A DNA stretch of 64,000 bases from Gymnorhina tibicen (taxonomy: Eukaryota; Chordata; Aves; Passeriformes; Artamidae). Shown here piece by piece: positions 1 to 13,200 of this stretch (position 1 is its first letter; each line of letters opens with the position of its first letter). The notes below the pieces were generated by a model. It searched no databases. It saw only the letters and a list, made by a program, of their open reading frames with translations, and was not told the origin of the DNA. Position numbers and translations under genes: made by a program. The DNA lies in assembly GCA_013399875.1 (NCBI GenBank), contig VXAZ01002109.1, forward strand, positions 751,633 through 815,632, given 5' to 3'.

Positions 1-197
1 CCCAGAGGGAGGTTGGGCATTGGAACAGGCTCCCCAGGGAAGTGATCACAGCACCAAGACTGACTGAGTTCAGCAGGTGTTTGGACAATGTTCTCAGGCA
101 CATGGTGTGACCCCTGGGGTGTCCTGCATAGGGCCAGCAGTTGGACTTGAGGATCCTAATGGGTCCCTTTCAACCCAGCATATTTTTTGATTCTGTG
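1..197 (+). mobile_element. CR1 LINE 3' fragment
   Basis: Begins in the CR1 segment with AGGTTGGGCATTGGAACAGG and runs to the typical tail, GGACTTGAGGATCC, GGGTCCCTTTCAAC and TTGATTCTGTG. Cut by the window edge. It lies in ASMTL intron 12. Confidence 0.9.
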
Positions 198-198
198 T

Positions 199-665
199 GC
201 AGTTTTGGGTGCCTCAGTGTATGTGACCAAGATGGTGAAAGGCCATGAGGGCAACATTCATGAGGTGCAGCTGAGGCCCCCTGATCTGTTTAGCCTGGAG
301 AACAGAAGGCTGAGGTGTGACCTCATCAACATCTACAATTTCCTCAAAGGGAGCAGTAGAGGGTGAGGTGCTGATCTCCTCTCTGGTGAACCAGCAACAG
401 GACACAAAGAAATGGAATGAAGCTGCATCAGGGGAAGTTCAGAGTGGACATTTGGGTAAGGTTCTTCACCCAGACGGTGGTAGGCACTGGAACAGGCTCC
501 CCAGGAAAGTGGTCACAGCACTAAACCTGCCAGAGTTCAAGGAGCACCTGGATGACATTCTTAGTCATATGAACTAGTTTTAGTTAGTCCTTCAAGAAGC
601 AAGGAGTTTGACTTGATGATCCTTATGGGTCACTTCCAACTTGAGATACTCTGATGATTCTATGT
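199..665 (+). mobile_element. CR1 LINE 3' fragment, second copy in tandem
   Basis: Starts at a GTGCAGTTTTGGGTGCCTCA-type segment, passes through CTGGAGAACAGAAGGCTGAGG and ends GGACTTGATGATCC-GGGTCACTTCCAAC-GATTCTATG, the normal CR1 end. Same orientation as the copy just before it and directly abutting. An 86-codon frame at 317-577 is a decayed ORF2 remnant, not a gene. Confidence 0.88.
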
Positions 666-1168
666 AGTAGAATCAAATGTAGTAGAAAGTCACAGAAGCT
701 ACATATTTCTCATGGTATGTGTGCATAAAGTAGTACTGAACTTCAGCCAGTTTACCATATTCTGGACACTATTGAGATAGTAAAATAATAGCAAAACAAA
801 CTGCTGCTTCTTGATTAACCCAAAGGAACTTTAGTTAGGTTAATTTTATAGAAATAAGCACATGCTTAGTTAATTGATGATACAGGGCTTAGTAAGAAAG
901 ACTGGGCATGGCAGAGACTGGGGAGATGATACAGTTTTATGTGAAGCCTGCAACTATAGTAAAAGCTTATTATATATAGTTTTATTTACAGGTTTGTTTC
1001 CTTCTTTTTCTCAATAGGTATTATCAAAATGCAAGCCTAGACATTCAAGTAAAGGCTACTATGATTGAGCAAAAAGTATTGTAAGTTCATACTAAAAAGC
1101 ATTGCTCAGTACTCATTAGAGGTATATTAACATGCACCTTTTAAGCTCACAAGATGAAAAAAACATAC
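666..1168. other. Left part of ASMTL intron 12, no feature seen
   Basis: AT-rich unique-looking sequence between CR1 and exon 12. I searched it for the missing last exon (expected to contain a DEEK...LNMLVQTEGKER-like stretch) and did not find it. Confidence 0.6.
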
Positions 1169-1291
1169 CTGGTCTGCAAACAGCTGATATCTTGCTTAAC
1201 AGTACATGTATCTTTTCATCAGGCCAGTCATGAAGAACACGTGAAAGGATGTAAAGATCTGCTTCTGGAAGATTATCCTTGAAGAAGTCAC
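1169..1291 (-). CDS. ASMTL: ASMTL exon 12 (residues 520-561)
   Basis: 123 nt, acceptor CCAACAG, donor GTATGT. It encodes [20 protein letters not shown] then HDWPDEK; His540 is at the position of the catalytic base in ASMT-type enzymes. It ends one base into a Gly codon, so at least one more exon lies to the left of the window. Confidence 0.95.
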
Positions 1292-4200
1292 CTGTTGGAA
1301 AAGAGAGTTAGTACATTCCTACAGAAACCACAGAGTACATACTACAAAAACAAGGCACTTCAGCAGAGTAAAAAAGTAACAAGAATGAACAGGTACAGGT
1401 ATGCCCTGATTTGCAGATAAGTATAGTTAAAGAGTAGATCACAGGCAAGAATTCTATAACAAAAAAATGAAGAGCAAACCTAAAGCAAGACAAAGTTCTT
1501 TGTAGTCACCGTGCTGATCTTGTCTAGAAATGAAATGCCTCAGACAAAAATGAAATGTCTCAGACAAGCACATGCATTGTCTGCTTCCAGTGGTGTTCAA
1601 AAAATTACTCATGCATACTTATTTAGCCATATTCTCCAACCATTTTTATCTCCACAGAGTTGAAAAATACAATGTCCCCATTTAGCATGGGAGAACCTGC
1701 ATTGCCTTGTACTAAGATATGTTTCAGGTTGGAACAGCAGCAAAAGAGCCTGTTCTGTGCTCAAGAATAACAGAAATCAGACAAAAGATCATGTGCTACA
1801 TTTACCTGATACAAATGTCACTGCAGCAGTGTGTTGTCCTGAAGGCTGAAAGATAGAGGTGTTTGCAATGACTTCTGGAAGGTCAAATACTGTGACCTTG
1901 AGATTTGGGTATACTTGTACTAATTCATGAGCCAGAGCTCCAGTGCAACCTGTTAAAAGTTTAAAGAAGTCAAATCAAATATTTTCTCCCAGAATTTGCA
2001 GACATTTTTAAGGCAAGCCTGTATATAACATTAGAGACATCTGATCAGAACCAGAGATAGACAGTCAGCTCGACAACTAACATGGGCAACAGGACTTTGT
2101 GGTTGATAGAGCAAGGTTTTAAAGCTTGCAGAGTGCAGGCATGACTAGAATTGTTAATGTGACCTTTGATATCGGTACCTCAGGGTTTTTTTGGGGAGTA
2201 TCAAAATGTAAATGAAAAGGCAAAGACTTCTTTATGTTGAAGATGAGCACCTCTAACTGTTTAGCATTTACAGAGCACTGATACATGAAATTTGACAAAC
2301 ACTCTCCAGCATAATAAAGACTGTGAAGTTTTGGAGTCTCTGCACAAGTGGCAATGGTTGTACCGGTATTGGGTTAATTCCTCTGACATGCTGTCCACCT
2401 CCCCAGGCACTAAATAAAGTGTGCTTCCTTCAGTGGATCTTCCCCTGTATAACAACACTCCCTCTCTGCAGCTCCAAGCACAGGGTAAAAAAAGGAATGC
2501 TAAAAAGAAGAGTTTCTTCAGGTATATAATTGGTCTTCAACATTTTGGTGGACATCTTAGGTATTAACAACTACAACAATACACAAAACAAACCCATTAG
2601 AAAAGAATCAAAACTTTTGCTCTAGCAGTGCAGTGTTTCAAGTTTGACACCCCAGTAGTGGTGGTTCACTACTTTCGAAAATCTTGGATATGCCTAGGGA
2701 GAGCAACAACACTGTTGGAAATGGCACTCCCAGCCCAATGCTGTATCACCTGAGCCACAAATTCTCTTCTTTTCTGCCTTGAATTGTGTAACTGATTGAG
2801 ACAAGCATTCACTTATCTTAAACTATTCATATACCATTTAGGTAACACTGCTTTCAATTAGCTGCACTGTTCTTTTATTCTGACATTGCAGTATCAGAAA
2901 AATAACAATAGATAATATTACTGCAGTTCCAATAAAAAATATGCATGTCTTTTAAGTAATAAAATGTGGAACCAAAATCAAGCTTTCCCCTTTAATTTGC
3001 ATATAAGTTCAATTACAAGCCATACCTCCTAAATCACAAGCGGATTTAAACTGTGAAAGATCAAACGCTGTAGCCACATCTCTTGCTGTCAGGTGAGCAA
3101 TGCTGTGCATGGCAGCCATAAAACGTTGCTTTACTTCCTGGCTATGATAATAGTCCTAAAAAGGGGGAAAAGCAGTAATTAAAGTTTATTTTCATTAGCT
3201 AACTAAAACTATGTACAACCAAGGCAGTAGGTGAACGTGGTGAACATCAGAATTCCCAAAATGAAAAGGTCCGTTAAAAGTGCCACTGACTATTTGCTCA
3301 TCCAAATCCTTTGCTGTAGTGATAAGCAGATTTTTAAATCCCCTCAAGAATTCTGATCACAGATATCTTGAAAAGGATAGATTTAGGAGACTGAAAGAAA
3401 AAACTCAAGTGTTCCTTCTTCATATCCTCACAAATTGCTTTCATTTCATTCAAATGTTTATTCTCCCATGATGGGAAAATAACTAGATAATTGGACCATA
3501 CCATAAATCAAAAACATTAAAGGTAATACTGTTTTTTTCTGATTAGGGAAGAAGCAAGCATTCAGTACCAGAACCTCATGCCTTTACCTTTTCAAGGATA
3601 CATACACACAAATCCCGTTATGTTTCACTTTTATACAGATTTCACCAGTTATGGCTGGCTTTGCAACTACCATGAAGTGGAAGTATCTCCAGGCTGTGGT
3701 GTACATAGTACCATAGGCAGCCCATATATTCTGCTCAGACATACCATCATGTACACATATGGGTCCCAGGTCCAAACTGGACACAAGTGTCTCCCAAGCA
3801 AAGTCTAACATATGTTTAACAAAGGATGAGAACCAGTTCATGTACATTAAACAACTCAATCTGTATATAAACTTAGGTATCTGCTGCAACAGCTATCCTA
3901 AAGCAAAGTATCTTAACTCCCTTTAAAGACTCTTCAAATGATTTCCAAAGGAGTTTCTGTCCTCCAGTAATTTAAGTACTAACATGAGGCTAGCAGAACT
4001 TTTAAGTCTCCAGAAGTCCTTATTTGGTTCCACTGACTATACATGATGGATGTAGACATCTCCTTCAGGAGGCTTCCTTCACCACCATCTTGAAGTTAAA
4101 TACAAATTAAGGACCTCAGAATGTAGTCTGAAGTACAATTTAAGCCAGCAGTGCTGTCAGAGATGAAGTCCTGGCATTCTGCTCACAGTACCAGCTCTCT

Positions 4201-7200
4201 GCTTACACAGGCACAAATATTTATACCTCTCAACCTGCTTCACCAGATGGGTAATTGACAAGTTACGCTAGTTACAACTGTAAGTGATTCTCCAGTCTTA
4301 TCACATCCACCTGGGCTAGCACTGGGAAAGGAATGCCACAGATTGAAACAGATGGCAGAAGGATTACAATTTTATCAGCAATAGATACCAGCTTGAAGCT
4401 TAAACAGAACTACACAACTTCATAAAGGAGGTTAGATCCCTTCTCCACTGCATCAATACAAGCCAGCTTTGACTACACAGCACAGCCTAAACTGGATGCA
4501 CATCAGTATCAACAGACTGGCATCCAATATGGAAGGAGTGCATGTGTGGTAAGGTACTATCTGGTATTATAAAAAGGACATAAATGTAAACTAAATAGGC
4601 CCAGAGGTTGTTCTGAGAGTATGTCAGTGGGATGGGCAACACTTCATCTGGAGAATTTCTGTCAGCACTTGAATTTCCCAGTATATTCTGTGATTGTTTC
4701 ATTACTTCACTACATAGCCTAAAGCTGAAGGGAACAGAAGCCTGGGACTGGTGAGTCGCGTTGTGTTTCTACCATTTCTGAGACTGACAAACTTTCTACA
4801 GACACCTCTGTCTCCATTCGCCCCTAGGTCAGTTCTGGGCTCCTCACAGCTAGTTCTGATACTAGTAAAATTATATTACCTTAAATAGATCATCTGCTTT
4901 CTTTCCAAAGGCTCGATGATTCTGCCTGCTTCCTTCTTTGACGGCAGACTCCAAGTTTGTGAAGAGAGGCCAAAGGTGATCATTAGAATGGATAATGTAG
5001 CCATGAAGTGAATATTTACCATCTGAGGTCAGGTAGGTATTTGCTGAGTCTGTATTACTGTAACCTTATGGAAAGAAAACAATTGTAACCAGCTTTGTTT
5101 CACTTTGTTTCACAGTACTTTACAACTGTTTAAAATCTGAAGGCATATTTTCCTGCATAAATAGCTAGCAAATCCTGATCTTATGATCTATTAGTACAAA
5201 TATTGCAGAAAAAGTAATTAATTCTAAAAGTCTTGTCATTCTTAAAGGAGTAAGTACTTAGTTTATAAAAGGGGTTTAGGTGCTGGAAAATATAGATACA
5301 CACTGATTCATTATTTTTATTTTAAACCAGAGTATCTCAGATACCTAATATTCAAGGGACAGTATTAGAAATTCCTCATTCTTGACTGGATTTTTGTTTG
5401 GATTATGGCTTCTTCTTCTCTGAATTCAAGCTTTCTCCGCTATGTTTTGCCTTTAGGGCTTTTTCATTTGTCTTGTCCTCTAACAGAGTTAAAGACTCCT
5501 TTATTTCCTTTTCTTGGCACTTCACCATTTCAAGTCTTACTATGTAAATCATGCACATGGAAACTTAGAAATACATAGTGTGGATGGAAAAAGTTAATCC
5601 TAATACTGACTCCTTTACTTACATATACCTTCAAGGACTGTTCAAGTTAGGAGCGCTAAAATTTAAGATGTTGTCCATGAAGAGGGACACATTGCAGAAC
5701 TCTCCTTATTAAAAGCCTGATTATCTGCTGAAGACTGACTGCACTGCTGCAGCAGGGAATGGAATTTGACAATTATTTTAGGTAGAAACATAAAATCACT
5801 TCAGTGGAAAAGCCTTCTAAGATTATCAAGTACAACCTTTAACCCAGCACTGTTAAGTCCACCACTTAACCAGGTTCCCAAGTACCACACCTACACACCT
5901 TTTAAATACCTCCAGGGATGGTGACTCAGCCACTTCCCTGGGCAGCCTGTTCCGATGCTTGACAACCCTTTCAGGGAAGAAATTTTTCCTAATACTCAAT
6001 CTAAATCTCTCCTGGTATAACTTGAGGCTGTTTGCTCTTATCCTGCTGTTTGTTACTTGTAAAAAGAAACCATCTCCCACCTGGCTACAATGTAATGTAG
6101 CCTTACATGTAATAGTAAAGAACAATAAGGTCTCTTCTGACCCTCCTTTTCTACAGGTTTAACACCCCCAGCTCCCTCAGCTGCTCATCAGACTTGTGCT
6201 CCAGACCCTTCATCAGCTCCATTACCCTTCTCTGCACATGCTGCAGCACCTCAGTGTCTTTCTTGTCATGAGGGGCTCAAAACTGCACACAGAATTCAGG
6301 GTGAGATCTCACCAGTGCCGAGTACAGGGGGACAATCACTGCCCTAGTCCTGCTGGCCACACCCTTGCTGATACATGCCAGGACACCGTTGGCCTTTTTG
6401 GACACCTGGGCACAAGCTGGCTCGTGTTGAATTGCTGTCAACCAACACCCCCAGGTCCTTTTCCACTGGGCAGCTTTCCAGCCACTTTCCCCCCAGCCTG
6501 TAGTGCTGCATGGAGCTGTTGTGATTCAAGTGCAGATGACACATCTGAGCTATTACACTGCTAACTGTGACTGTCCGTTCAAGTTTTCTTAGAAATTTGG
6601 TCAATATTATGTCCAGAGAGCAAAAACAATCTAAAGTTTCCATAAAGGAGACCTGAATATGTTCATTACATAAAGCCTGCCCCCATATGAAACAATTCCA
6701 GCTCCTAATAATGAAAGCAAAGGAATAACCATCCATTCCCCTTTCCCCCGAATCCAAGTCACCCACAATATCAAGTCAGAACCTGTGACCTTAAAAGCAT
6801 CTCTTCCAGTCCTGCCTGTCTTTCATGCAATTGCAGGGAGGATTAATTAATCACCTTGTGGTGTTTTCTCCAGTAATCCAAGAGAAGCACATGCATCAAG
6901 GAGTCTTTCAGTTCCACATACAGAGGTTCCAACATCATTTGCAATATCCACAGCCTTCATTGGACCTTTATCTTTCAGGTGATCAAATATCTTCAGCTTA
7001 GAGGCTACAAACAGAGCCTATGTGTAGGTAAGAAATTGTTATCATGCTGCATTTAGAAGACTGCAATCAAAAACAGAAGAACTATACTGTTTGCCTGGAA
7101 TTATTCTACACAACTACTGTTAAACTACTGCAACGCAGTTTAATGAACCTCCTAAAAATTGCTCCTTTCCTTCTCAGAGGGTTTCAGTATCTTGGCCAAG

Positions 7201-10200
7201 TAACAGAACTTTTAATAACAGCGTTTGGGAGAGAAGGGAACTCACAGTACTCTGGAATGCAGCCTACAAATTTTGTATGAAGACCCACTTCCTTATTCAG
7301 CTATTTAGCACTTCCCTGTCTATTTGACTGTTTGACCTTATGGAACATTCTTAAGCATATGAACCAAGACCAAAAGATCAAATTAAATTTGATATACTCA
7401 ATGCATAAGGAACTCAAAACTCTCCACTAAGAGAGTGTAACAGCTTCAATTGCTAAAACATAGCTCTTTATTTTATTAAAATTAAGGAAAAACCCCAAAA
7501 AGATTAAGAATAGAAAGAATAAAACTTCACAGGACAACTGTACTACTGGCACACCTTAACAGGACGTGTACACATGGAATGTGGACGAGAGAGCAGCTAG
7601 TGCCTCATGGTGAAGAAAAGCTCAGGGGCAATGGCGGTCTTAAGTTGAAAACCTTAGCTGAACTTTTAAAAAAGATATGCTAACTAAACCAGAGAGTAAA
7701 GTTAATGAGATGTGGTAATAGATACCTCTCCACTCAAAATTAATTTGCAATTCTACAGTTTCTGTATTCTGAAGTAGGTAAAACACCTAAAACCAAGGAA
7801 CTTATGGAGAGCACAACAATGGAGGCAAATACAGCAATCACAGAATCCATTTCTTTATAACTGCAAGCAACTATAATGAAATTTAAAACTAAATGTCATC
7901 ATGGAAAGAAGGACCTTGACATTCTGTTTAATAAAAATCAAAGGGAAAAAAAGAGATTAACTCTGAGAGGTAGGTCTGCTACTGTGTGTCTATATATTCT
8001 ATCATCTTCACCTTTTTTTACAGTTTCCTTTGTTATTCTAATAAGAACATATAGCTGGGATTTATTATAATACAGGCTTTCACAATACTGAGCCAATTAC
8101 ATCTGGTTTACAACCAGATGGCTTCTGAGACCTGCCCAGTCTTTGGACTGATACTAACTGGAAACTATTAGAACTGGAAAAAGGTGAGAAGATAGGTCAG
8201 AAAACTTGGCTGACCTACCATTCAGTAATTCTCAGTTAAAAAAAAAATAAAGAAAAAAAATGTCAGATCTGAGTACAGATCACACTATGTAAATTTGGAA
8301 TATAGTAAACTTGTAAGTTTTTTAACTTGGAAGTATTTAATCCTGATCCCCCTCCTGTTCAGCAACAGAGCTGTTCAGAGTAAAATAGGCAGCAACATCT
8401 TGATGTGCCAGAGATTCTACTCTGCTTTAAAAGTTCTTGAAGCAACACTCAAGAATCAAAATTTAAAAACTTGGGAGTTTTTGTGGAAATAAGCGCTTTT
8501 GTGTGCTCAAACCTATTCTGCAAATGGAAAGATGATGAGTTTTGTCATATCACAATTCATTGCTACTGATAATTTTACAAAGACCCATGATAAGAGGGAA
8601 AAAAAATCCCACTAGTTCAATATACCATTCAGTACTTTATACTATGACTTTACACTGGAGTAGTGGGAAAGCAAAGCTCTTCCTGTTATTTCCAGCCTCC
8701 ACTGTCTTTCACTGCACAAAATGGAATTCAGCATCACATCACTGTAAACAGTATATGTAATGTACAACCACATACTGATGATTTTCCGTATTTATTTTTA
8801 TTTAAATTGAAGAAATGCTAAGCATCATCTCACCCATTCAAATACACTGCTCCCTATGGATACACAAGCAGTTCACAAATGCAGCAACCTCAAAGCTACT
8901 TTATTCCAAACCTCTCAGGATAGCTTAGCATGCCTGCAAGCAGCACACCCACAGATCTACACCACATGATCACGCTACAGTCTTCCTTCAGACACTGAGC
9001 ACAACTCTCCACTGTTTCAGCAAAACTATTGTTCACTGTCTTGTGTGCCTCCCTCCATTCACCTCAGAGCTGTCATATCTTTAGGTCCAAGTTTGCATTT
9101 CACTGCCACTTTAGCACTTTTTTTCCACTTCTTCCTAAAAAACAAATAACCTGATGGAGACCAGTGATCTATTAGAATGATCACTGTTCATTTCTTCTTC
9201 ACTATTGTCTTTGCTGCCCTGGAACTATGAGTAGAAAATCTGGGAGTACTTAAAATGTCCAGCTATGCATTTCTCATCATGCTTGGCTGATACACAGAGC
9301 ATGTGACCTTGTTTGTGAGCTGTTACAAGTATGCCTCCATCAGACAGAGCATGGATATTATCAGTTAAACACACATGGAACATGAAACAGGTTATTAAAA
9401 AATAATATTCTGAAAAGGCAATAAAAAATTAAGATCTTCCACAGAATTCTAATGCAAAGCATTAGCAGTCAGAAAGGAAATATATTCTATAGCATTTTTG
9501 TCACAGTTTTAAGTCAGGTGAGTTAACTTAATTAAATGCTTTCTTTGCAGAGTAAATTCCAGCTTGGTTGTGCTCTTCTGATCAGTAAAAAAAAAAAATC
9601 TCCAACTTCTTTTCCCTTTCAACTCAAGAGATAAAATTATCAAATAGGTAACTGACATTTCATAGAACACAAACACAAAAAACCAAACCCAACAATGTTT
9701 GCACTGCACCAGAAGCTTCAGCTATCTTAGATTCTCCAGAACTTCAGTGGTCCTTTTTTACTAATTATTAATACGGTCTTTCCCGAGCTCAAGTATTTCA
9801 CATAACTGGTACATACTGGAGTCCAATGAAACAAATGTATCAGGCAACAATGTAATAAGTAGTTTTATTTTTTTCCCCTTACCTTTGAAGCTCTAAAACC
9901 ATCCATCAGCTCTAGAATTTTGGATGGAAGTTTTGCTGCACTCTGTGACACTCCATTCTGATTTTCCAAAGGTACTGTAAAACCAGTTCTGACACCAGAA
10001 CTGTTTTCAGAACTGCCAGCAGCTCCTGAGGAATGCATCCCACTGCTGTCCAACTTATTAGCACCTTTGTGCTTTGTGAAATTTGAAGATTCACTTTCTC
10101 CATCACTTAGGTTCTCAAAAGTGTCCACAGAAGGGATAGAGTCATACTTTTTATGTTGTACATTATGTTTAGAGGGCGGATAGTACAATTCTGCTAGCTT

Positions 10201-13200
10201 TTTACAGAAGTGATTCAGAGGAAATCCCACCACATTCAAGAAGTCTCCATGGACATACTCAACTAACATTCCACCAAGGGCTTGGATACCATATCCACCA
10301 GCCTTGTCCCTGGGGAAGAGAAAGCAAAAACAACATCAACCTAATTAAGGTTAAGAGGAGAGGTATCACAGAACACTAATAATCCATCAGTACTGCAGAG
10401 ACTGGAATAAAGACTAGTATACCTAAGTTAGAAGCAGATTAAATCTACTAGCTAGGCTCAACACTTCAATTTGTAAATCACAAGATAAATACAAAGATCA
10501 GTATTACCACTAAAGGTGAGGAGCCAAAGGTCTTGATGCTTCAGACAGTGCAAGTGTCACAGTCACCTAAGCAGCAGGTGACTGCAGTCAGAGGGTATTG
10601 TCATAGGGTACCCAGCATTCACCAAGTTGTGGCTACCAAAGAGGTAACAGTCCATGTCACCAAGACCAACACTGCTACTGGGTCACCAGATGCATACTAA
10701 CCCTCACCCAATTCCACAAGAGGCTAAAAAGCCTTTAGGAATGTTAGGTCCCAAAGGAGCTCAACAAAGACAACCCCCTAGAATTCAAATGATTGTAGAA
10801 TGTGTCTTGCAGATCTCAGTTATAGGAATACCTGAAACAAGGATCGGAAAGACAGGACTTTCTTGGGAAACAGCAACCTATTCAAACAAGACCCACTAGT
10901 CCATTTAGCCCTATCCATCTCTTGTGCAACCGTCTGAGAAGTAGAGTTGTGGTTCACAACACTGTGCTCTTAGATGTCATGGTAATACTGGTAATTTGGC
11001 ACAGTAATGTACATGCGCAGAAATTAACCTTGGAAATCTAATTTGTCTTTTCATGTAATTATGCAAATTCCACATGGTGGAATGGAAATACATCACATAA
11101 GCTGCAGGAGACCCAACAATTTTACTGTTCTCTTACAAGGAACAAGGCAGTTAAAAGTACGTTTCCTGCATAACAGCAGAATCTGAAAGCCTACGTCAGC
11201 AAGCTTAGAAACCAAAGGTCAGTCAGTCTCAGATCTATTAACTTAAGGCAGCATGGAATTATGTAAACTGCTTGAGAAAGAAGGTAACTACAAAAAAAAT
11301 TACTGCTAATTTTTTAATCTTAGATTTGATCAGAAACAGCTCTTCATTCTTAGTACTTATCTCTGGATTCCCTTTCTAATAGCATCCTAAAATAAACAAA
11401 GGAATTAGTATCCTAGCAAGTAGGATTTTCTGAATTGCTATAAATTGGGGAATAAGGATTTTCCTTTAATCTTGCATTTTAAGCACTACCTTATAACTTT
11501 GTCATTGTTTAAATTATTTCTTCTTTTATAACATTCTTACTACTTACATCAACTAAATTAGGAATATTACAGTGACTAAAATGTCTTCTCATTTTTAAAT
11601 GAAGTTGCAGTCATTTTGGTATATGCTTACAGGGAGACAAAAACCAGTATGACCATCAAAAACAGCTGTATCATACTCCCAGCAAGAACATTAACCCAAC
11701 TGGCCACATATTTATTTTTCTACAACACTTTATGTTCTGGGATCTGATCCGGAAGAGAACATTTACGTTCTACGTTTTATTAATTCACAGTAAAGTCTGA
11801 AACTGTAGAGCTCCAGGCTCTGTCATCAACTCCTTCCCAGACTGCAGTAGGGTCCTTTGGTTTCACTGCCATCAGAGGAGAGCTACTAGAACCACATAGG
11901 ATTTTCAGGCTAGAAGTTGTAAGCCGAAACAGAGAAAGTTGTTCATTAGGGTAAGATTACAAAATAAAAAGCTGGGTCAAAGAGGCTGGCAGAAGCTAAG
12001 TCTACTCATTATACAAGCCCAAAACAGTTAGGATTACTCGGGTACAGCCTTCTTTCTACAGATAAGACAGAAAAAAGAAAGAGACACTGCCTGCAAGCAG
12101 AAAATCCTTGGTTAGAAAGAGGAACAAGAATTAAACAAAAAGGAAAACATCTTTCTGAGGCCAAAATTTGAGGGTTTTTATTGCCTCATCACAGACTACC
12201 TTGAGACAGCAATTTCCCCTCCTTCCTTACCCATACTTTAGGTCAGCTATATATTTCTAGTATTAGTCTCTGTCATCAGTGATTGACTTAAATACTATAT
12301 ACCAATTTTCTTCTTGCTAGAAAAAGAACTCAATCTCATCCTCAACAGCATGAGTAATTTTTCTTTTATTTTTTCATGTGATCATTAGGTCTTGTATTAT
12401 TTCAGAAAATTATTTTGCCATTTAATTTTTTTTTAAAGTAAGAAATGGTCATTTGACTGCAATATAGTGTTCAGAAAAACCTGTATGCATGGAAGTGTGT
12501 AACCTGTATGGGTGGCCATGGAGGAGGGAACAAGAATAACCAACCAAAAAAAAAAAAAAAGTGCTGTGAGATACTGTTTTGCAAAATTTATAGGACACTG
12601 TGTTTATTAGTTCCTTTGCAAAGTCAGAACAAATGCTTCCTATACTCAGGATTATATATAAACAAAGATCAATTGGTTTCTGCCTCAGAGAATAATGACA
12701 TTCTCTGAACCTTTGGTCCCTGAGAAACCCTTGGTGTCACACACCCTGTTTAGCAGAATGAACAGAACGACCCAGAACTGCTCATGAGCCATTTTGCTGC
12801 AGCAAAGCACTGCTAAAGCATATCTGCTCCAGAGGAAATATTCAGAATATTTCAAAATAATTTTTAATCTGACATTCTTCCTAAAAATCCATGGTTGTTT
12901 CTCCTTCAAACCAAAACTTTATGACCCACTAAATCCAAACATCATACTAATTAGCATAGTAAACATCACCTTTCAAAAACCTACTTAGGATTTGTTACAA
13001 GCTGTAGTCTTGCCAAAACATTCTCTCCATATAAACCAATTTAACATCAGTCTATTAAATAAGCTGTGAACCTTACACATTCACAAAGTATGCCCCATTT
13101 ACAGATAAGCATTGAAGTATATCCAAAGTCTACACTGGTTTCTCTTTCCCCAGTAAAACATGACTTTATTGTTTTATAGCACAAATGAGTTTAAAAACCA

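Noticed and set aside
666..1168. Possible last ASMTL exon in the remaining left edge
   Set aside because: No minus-strand frame resembling the expected C-terminus with an acceptor; the last exon must be off window.
6344..6766. 140-codon minus-strand frame
   Set aside because: Its recognisable part ([11 protein letters not shown]) is a CR1 ORF2 remnant; the rest is intron sequence.
12508..12560. Poly-A run as the end of a processed retrogene
   Set aside because: No gene-like sequence or polyadenylation signal ahead of it and no target duplication seen; simple A tract.
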